A stretch of 64,000 bases of DNA from NCBI GenBank assembly GCA_963826515.1, contig CAWGXI010000016.1:558001-622000 (forward strand). Reading direction: 5' to 3'. Numbering within the stretch: the first letter of the stretch is position 1; each line of letters begins with the position of its first letter. The position numbers and the translations under genes are program-made. Of this stretch, positions 61,751-64,000 are shown piece by piece. The notes beneath the pieces are model-generated. The model saw only the letters and a program-made list of their open reading frames with translations. It ran no database searches and was not told where the DNA came from. Origin of the DNA: DATFVJ01 sp963826515. GTDB lineage: Bacteria; Actinomycetota; Actinomycetes; Streptosporangiales; Streptosporangiaceae.

Positions 61751-62913
61751 CTAGCTGGTATTGCTCGCCGAGGACGGGCAGAGCAACGCAGATTCATCCG
61801 GCGGTTGCTGGATGGGACCGCGTACGGAAATGACGGCGACGCGAGCGCCGTTACCGCTCGCAGCGACGAACGTCCCGTAGTCGAGGATGCCTCCCTGGTG
61901 GCCCCAGAACCGCCCGCATGGGAGGCTGGCGGCGAAAATGCCCAAGCCGTCCTCGCTGAAAATGCCCAAGGAGCCTGGCGCCGTTTGCATCATCTTCGCC
62001 AGCGAAGCCCGGGAGACCAGGTGACCGGACAGCAGAGCCGAGAAGAAGCGGGCCATGTCCCGGGCATCGGAGACGATCGCTCCCGCCGCCCACGGGAGAT
62101 TTGGATTGGTGCCCTGGTCATGGAGGTCCGGTAGCCGCCGTGTTGTCACCAGCTCAGTTCGGCTGAGTGCGAGCGGTTTGAGGATGCGCTGCTGGAGTTC
62201 CTGGCCGAACGGGTGTCCGGTTACCTTTCGATGACGAGCCCGAGCGCGATGTAGTTGGTGTTGGAGTACTCCCACTCACTTCACGGCGCGAAGAGCAGAG
62301 GCTGGGAGGCCGCGAACCGCAGCGCGTCGATCGGCCTGATAGACGGCGATGGCTCGGCCTGGTCCATCCAAGAGGAGTAGTCGGTGAAATTGGCCAGGCC
62401 GGAGGTGTGCTGGAGAAGCTCACGGATGGTAATCGTGCCTCCGGCCGGTATGACGCCGGGCAGGTAGCGGCCCACGGGATCATCCAGGCCGATTCTGTTC
62501 TGATCGACGAGCTGGAGCACCAGCGTGGCGGTGAGCGTCTTCGTTACGCTCCCGATCCGGAACCTCTGACCCGCTGCCGGAGGCGCTGTCCCGGCGGTGG
62601 CCACGGTGCTGTGACCGTGGTCCGAAACGAAAACGATCACGCTGGTGGCGCCGGAGCGGGCAAGCTGCTGCCCGACAATGCGGGCTCCGGCTGACGAGGG
62701 TGCGCCCGGCCGGGGGCTTGCGCATCCAGCCAGGGCCACTGCCGCCATCGCCAGAACCATCAGCAGCACAGTCCCGCGGCCCGCAGCGGTGCTGATCTTG
62801 AACCGACCTTGGGCTTCGATCTGCTTAACCGCCTGCTGGCGGGCAAGCTCCTCACTGTCGGCAGGAGCATCCGAGTCGATGCCTGCGAGCCTGTCATCAA
62901 GGACCTTCGGCAT
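61751..62913 (-). pseudogene. Serine hydrolase (class C beta-lactamase / DD-peptidase fold) with stop and frameshift
   Basis: From the ATG at 62913 a cytoplasmic start is followed by a hydrophobic segment with a lipobox-like LAGC. The penicillin-binding fold then begins: FRIGSVTKTLTATLVLQLVD has the SxxK serine and ITIRELLQHTSGLANF follows. A TGA (GGA in the family) interrupts LLFAP-SEWEYSNTNYIALG, which holds the YxN motif. A frame change near 62225 restores VTGHPFGQELQQRILKPLAL and WGHQGGILDYGTFVA (the HxG-type third motif). Two lesions make it non-functional as read. Close relatives are D-Ala-D-Ala carboxypeptidases and esterases. Confidence 0.8.
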
Positions 62914-63574
62914 CTCAACCCCCCCTCGCGTCGGGAGCCACCGGAGCTTCGATAGCCCACACCACTCCACTTGACAGGATGACCGGCGAAACTGCGGCCG
63001 GGCAGGGTCCTACGCCATCTGCCGACCGGCGAATGGCCCAGGACGGGTACTGGGCTCCGCGCCGCCCGCACCGAATGGTTCATGCGTCACGGACTCGGTG
63101 ACTGTGGGACATACATGAGATGCGCTGCCGGTTGGTTTCTGGCTGCCAAGGGAGTTCCGCAGGTAGCGGCGCCTGGGCGAGCGAGCAGCGGCCGTACCCG
63201 TTGCGTGCCCGACGGCACGGTTAAAATCAGCGGCCATCGCGGTCAGTCGCGGGCAGGTGACCAAGGCGCCGAGTAGGGAATCTCCCAGTCAGATCCAGGC
63301 CGAAAATAATCTCCTTAGCAACATGCCGCGCGATCCAGTGGGTCCGGCCGCTGACAGCAACGGTGACAGCAACGGCGCCAGCCAGCCCCTGTCACGGACA
63401 CACGACAACACCCAGCCACGCTTGGACCTGATCAGCCGAACAGGGAGGCCGCTACGCCTGAAAAACGGACGGTCGAGGGTCGCGCCGCCGCCGCAGTTGC
63501 TCGCAGGGGCCGGTCTCGCAATCCGCGGGAGTATTCCGGTTGACTCGGTTCCCGGCGCTGAGAAGACTCGGCGT
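62914..63574. other. Non-coding stretch with inverted arm-like repeats
   Basis: No convincing gene. GACAGCAAC occurs at 63353-63361 and 63365-63373; this is the reverse complement of the repeat pair following tRNA-Lys at 54868-54888. Confidence 0.45.
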
Positions 63575-63838
63575 ATGCATGCGGTCGTTGCCACCGTGCG
63601 CATCGAGGATCCGGAGGTGGCTCGCGAGGCGCTGGCTGGCCTGAGGTTGAACTTGGTGCCCAGGGCGCCCGGTTTTGTCAGTGCGTACTGGCTGGCACCG
63701 GTTGACGGCATCGGCATGTCCGTCATCGTCTTCGAGACGAAGGAACACGCCGAGGCGGCTGTCAGCTATCCGCTTCCGCCACTGCCGGGCGTCACGCCGC
63801 TGACGGTCGAGATCCGCGAGGTGTACGCCAGCGTCTGA
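63575..63838 (+). CDS. ABM-type small protein
   Basis: An 87-residue single-domain protein from the ATG at 63575: MHAVVATVRIEDPEVAREAL, LVPRAPGFVSAYWLAPVDGI and GMSVIVFETKEHAEAAVSYP followed by a strand VEIREVYASV. This is the dimeric alpha-beta barrel pattern of antibiotic-biosynthesis-monooxygenase-like proteins. The ribosome site is weak (GCTGAGAAG). The frame is open upstream to 63257 but that part lacks family features. Function unknown. Confidence 0.7.
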   Translation: MHAVVATVRIEDPEVAREALAGLRLNLVPRAPGFVSAYWLAPVDGIGMSVIVFETKEHAEAAVSYPLPPLPGVTPLTVEIREVYASV

Positions 63839-63888
63839 CCGGTAGGTTCTTGGCTGCGCCGGGGTCGGGGGCCAGGACGGCATACAGC

Positions 63889-64000
63889 ACAGGAGTACAG
63901 CAACGTCCCCTTCCAGCCGCCACCGGCCACGACCGGCCACACACTGAGCTAGCTGGGACGACGGCCAAACGTCCAGCGGCGCCGCTAGTTCGGGACGAAG
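63889..64000 (+). repeat. Direct repeat B, cut by the window edge
   Basis: Second copy of the 61488-61593 repeat, ending GCTAGTTCGGGACGAAG at the last base of the window. It may continue into a tRNA-Pro 3' half outside. Confidence 0.55.

Overview
The window is high-GC DNA from a filamentous-type actinobacterium. Supporting signs are the Streptomyces-style integrative conjugative element, the LuxR-type response regulators, a DUF4338 fragment, NiCoT and DDN-family genes, and a Glu-Asp-Phe tRNA cluster. I cannot place it below the level of Actinomycetia; something near Streptosporangiales or Frankiales is a guess. Most of the window is accessory DNA. Intact genes alternate with many truncated, frameshifted or fused gene remnants, either because this is a real decay-prone island zone or because the assembly carries indel errors and chimeric joins.

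Layout. 0-4.1 kb: minus-strand housekeeping genes (ArfB ribosome rescue, dienelactone hydrolase, ABM monooxygenase), MarR and DUF4338 remnants, an alpha/beta hydrolase and a small membrane protein. 5.05-6.87 kb: a complete IS1380-family element with 30-bp terminal repeats. 7-11.3 kb: IS5, TetR and MFS remnants, then a two-component system with frameshifts in both genes and a solitary IS1380 end between them. 11.4-12.6 kb: an intact NiCoT nickel/cobalt transporter with a Nur-like operator over its -35. 12.8-20.2 kb: YCII, DUF6325 fragment, DUF2568, MBL hydrolase, a MASE1 kinase/LuxR regulator pair, and broken receiver, membrane and DinB genes. 20.6-23.6 kb: a cupredoxin-like lipoprotein, broken drug-ABC genes and an integrase remnant. 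23.7-28.8 kb: a VapBC-like pair, a DDN-like oxidoreductase, IS701 and antiporter remnants, and a MarR-ClC channel operon.

29-50.1 kb is the most structured part. The 3' half of a tRNA-Phe gene occurs three times in direct orientation (30261, 38804, 50048). Only the last copy is part of a complete tRNA. The right-hand segment (38.85-50.09 kb) is an actinomycete integrative and conjugative element (AICE). It carries a hybrid PAS histidine kinase as cargo, a Nudix gene divergent from a GntR regulator, a run of small overlapping genes, a TraB/FtsK translocase, a RepSA-like initiator (one apparent frameshift), an excisionase and a tyrosine integrase next to tRNA-Phe. Repeats of GTTGTCGTC lie just inside both ends. 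The middle segment (30.3-38.8 kb) carries an ArsR-ACR3(truncated)-TauE/SafE-unknown-OsmC-FmdE gene run, IS debris and a lipoprotein. An integrase N-terminal remnant abuts the first copy. I read this as serial accretion at one tRNA site.

50.3-54.9 kb looks like core chromosome: tRNA-Asp, tRNA-Glu, an MFS transporter with a repeat-rich out-of-frame leader, PspC, a glutaryl-CoA dehydrogenase-like enzyme and tRNA-Lys. 55-64 kb is another remnant field: WS/DGAT tail, transposase start, DoxX, FAD monooxygenase, fumarylacetoacetate hydrolase, phosphoketolase start and carboxymuconolactone decarboxylase end, joined end to end. It also has two adjacent perfect palindromes, a DUF3883 (nuclease-like) protein, a broken serine hydrolase, and a diverged direct repeat at 61.5 and 63.9 kb that may mark a second integration site cut by the window edge.
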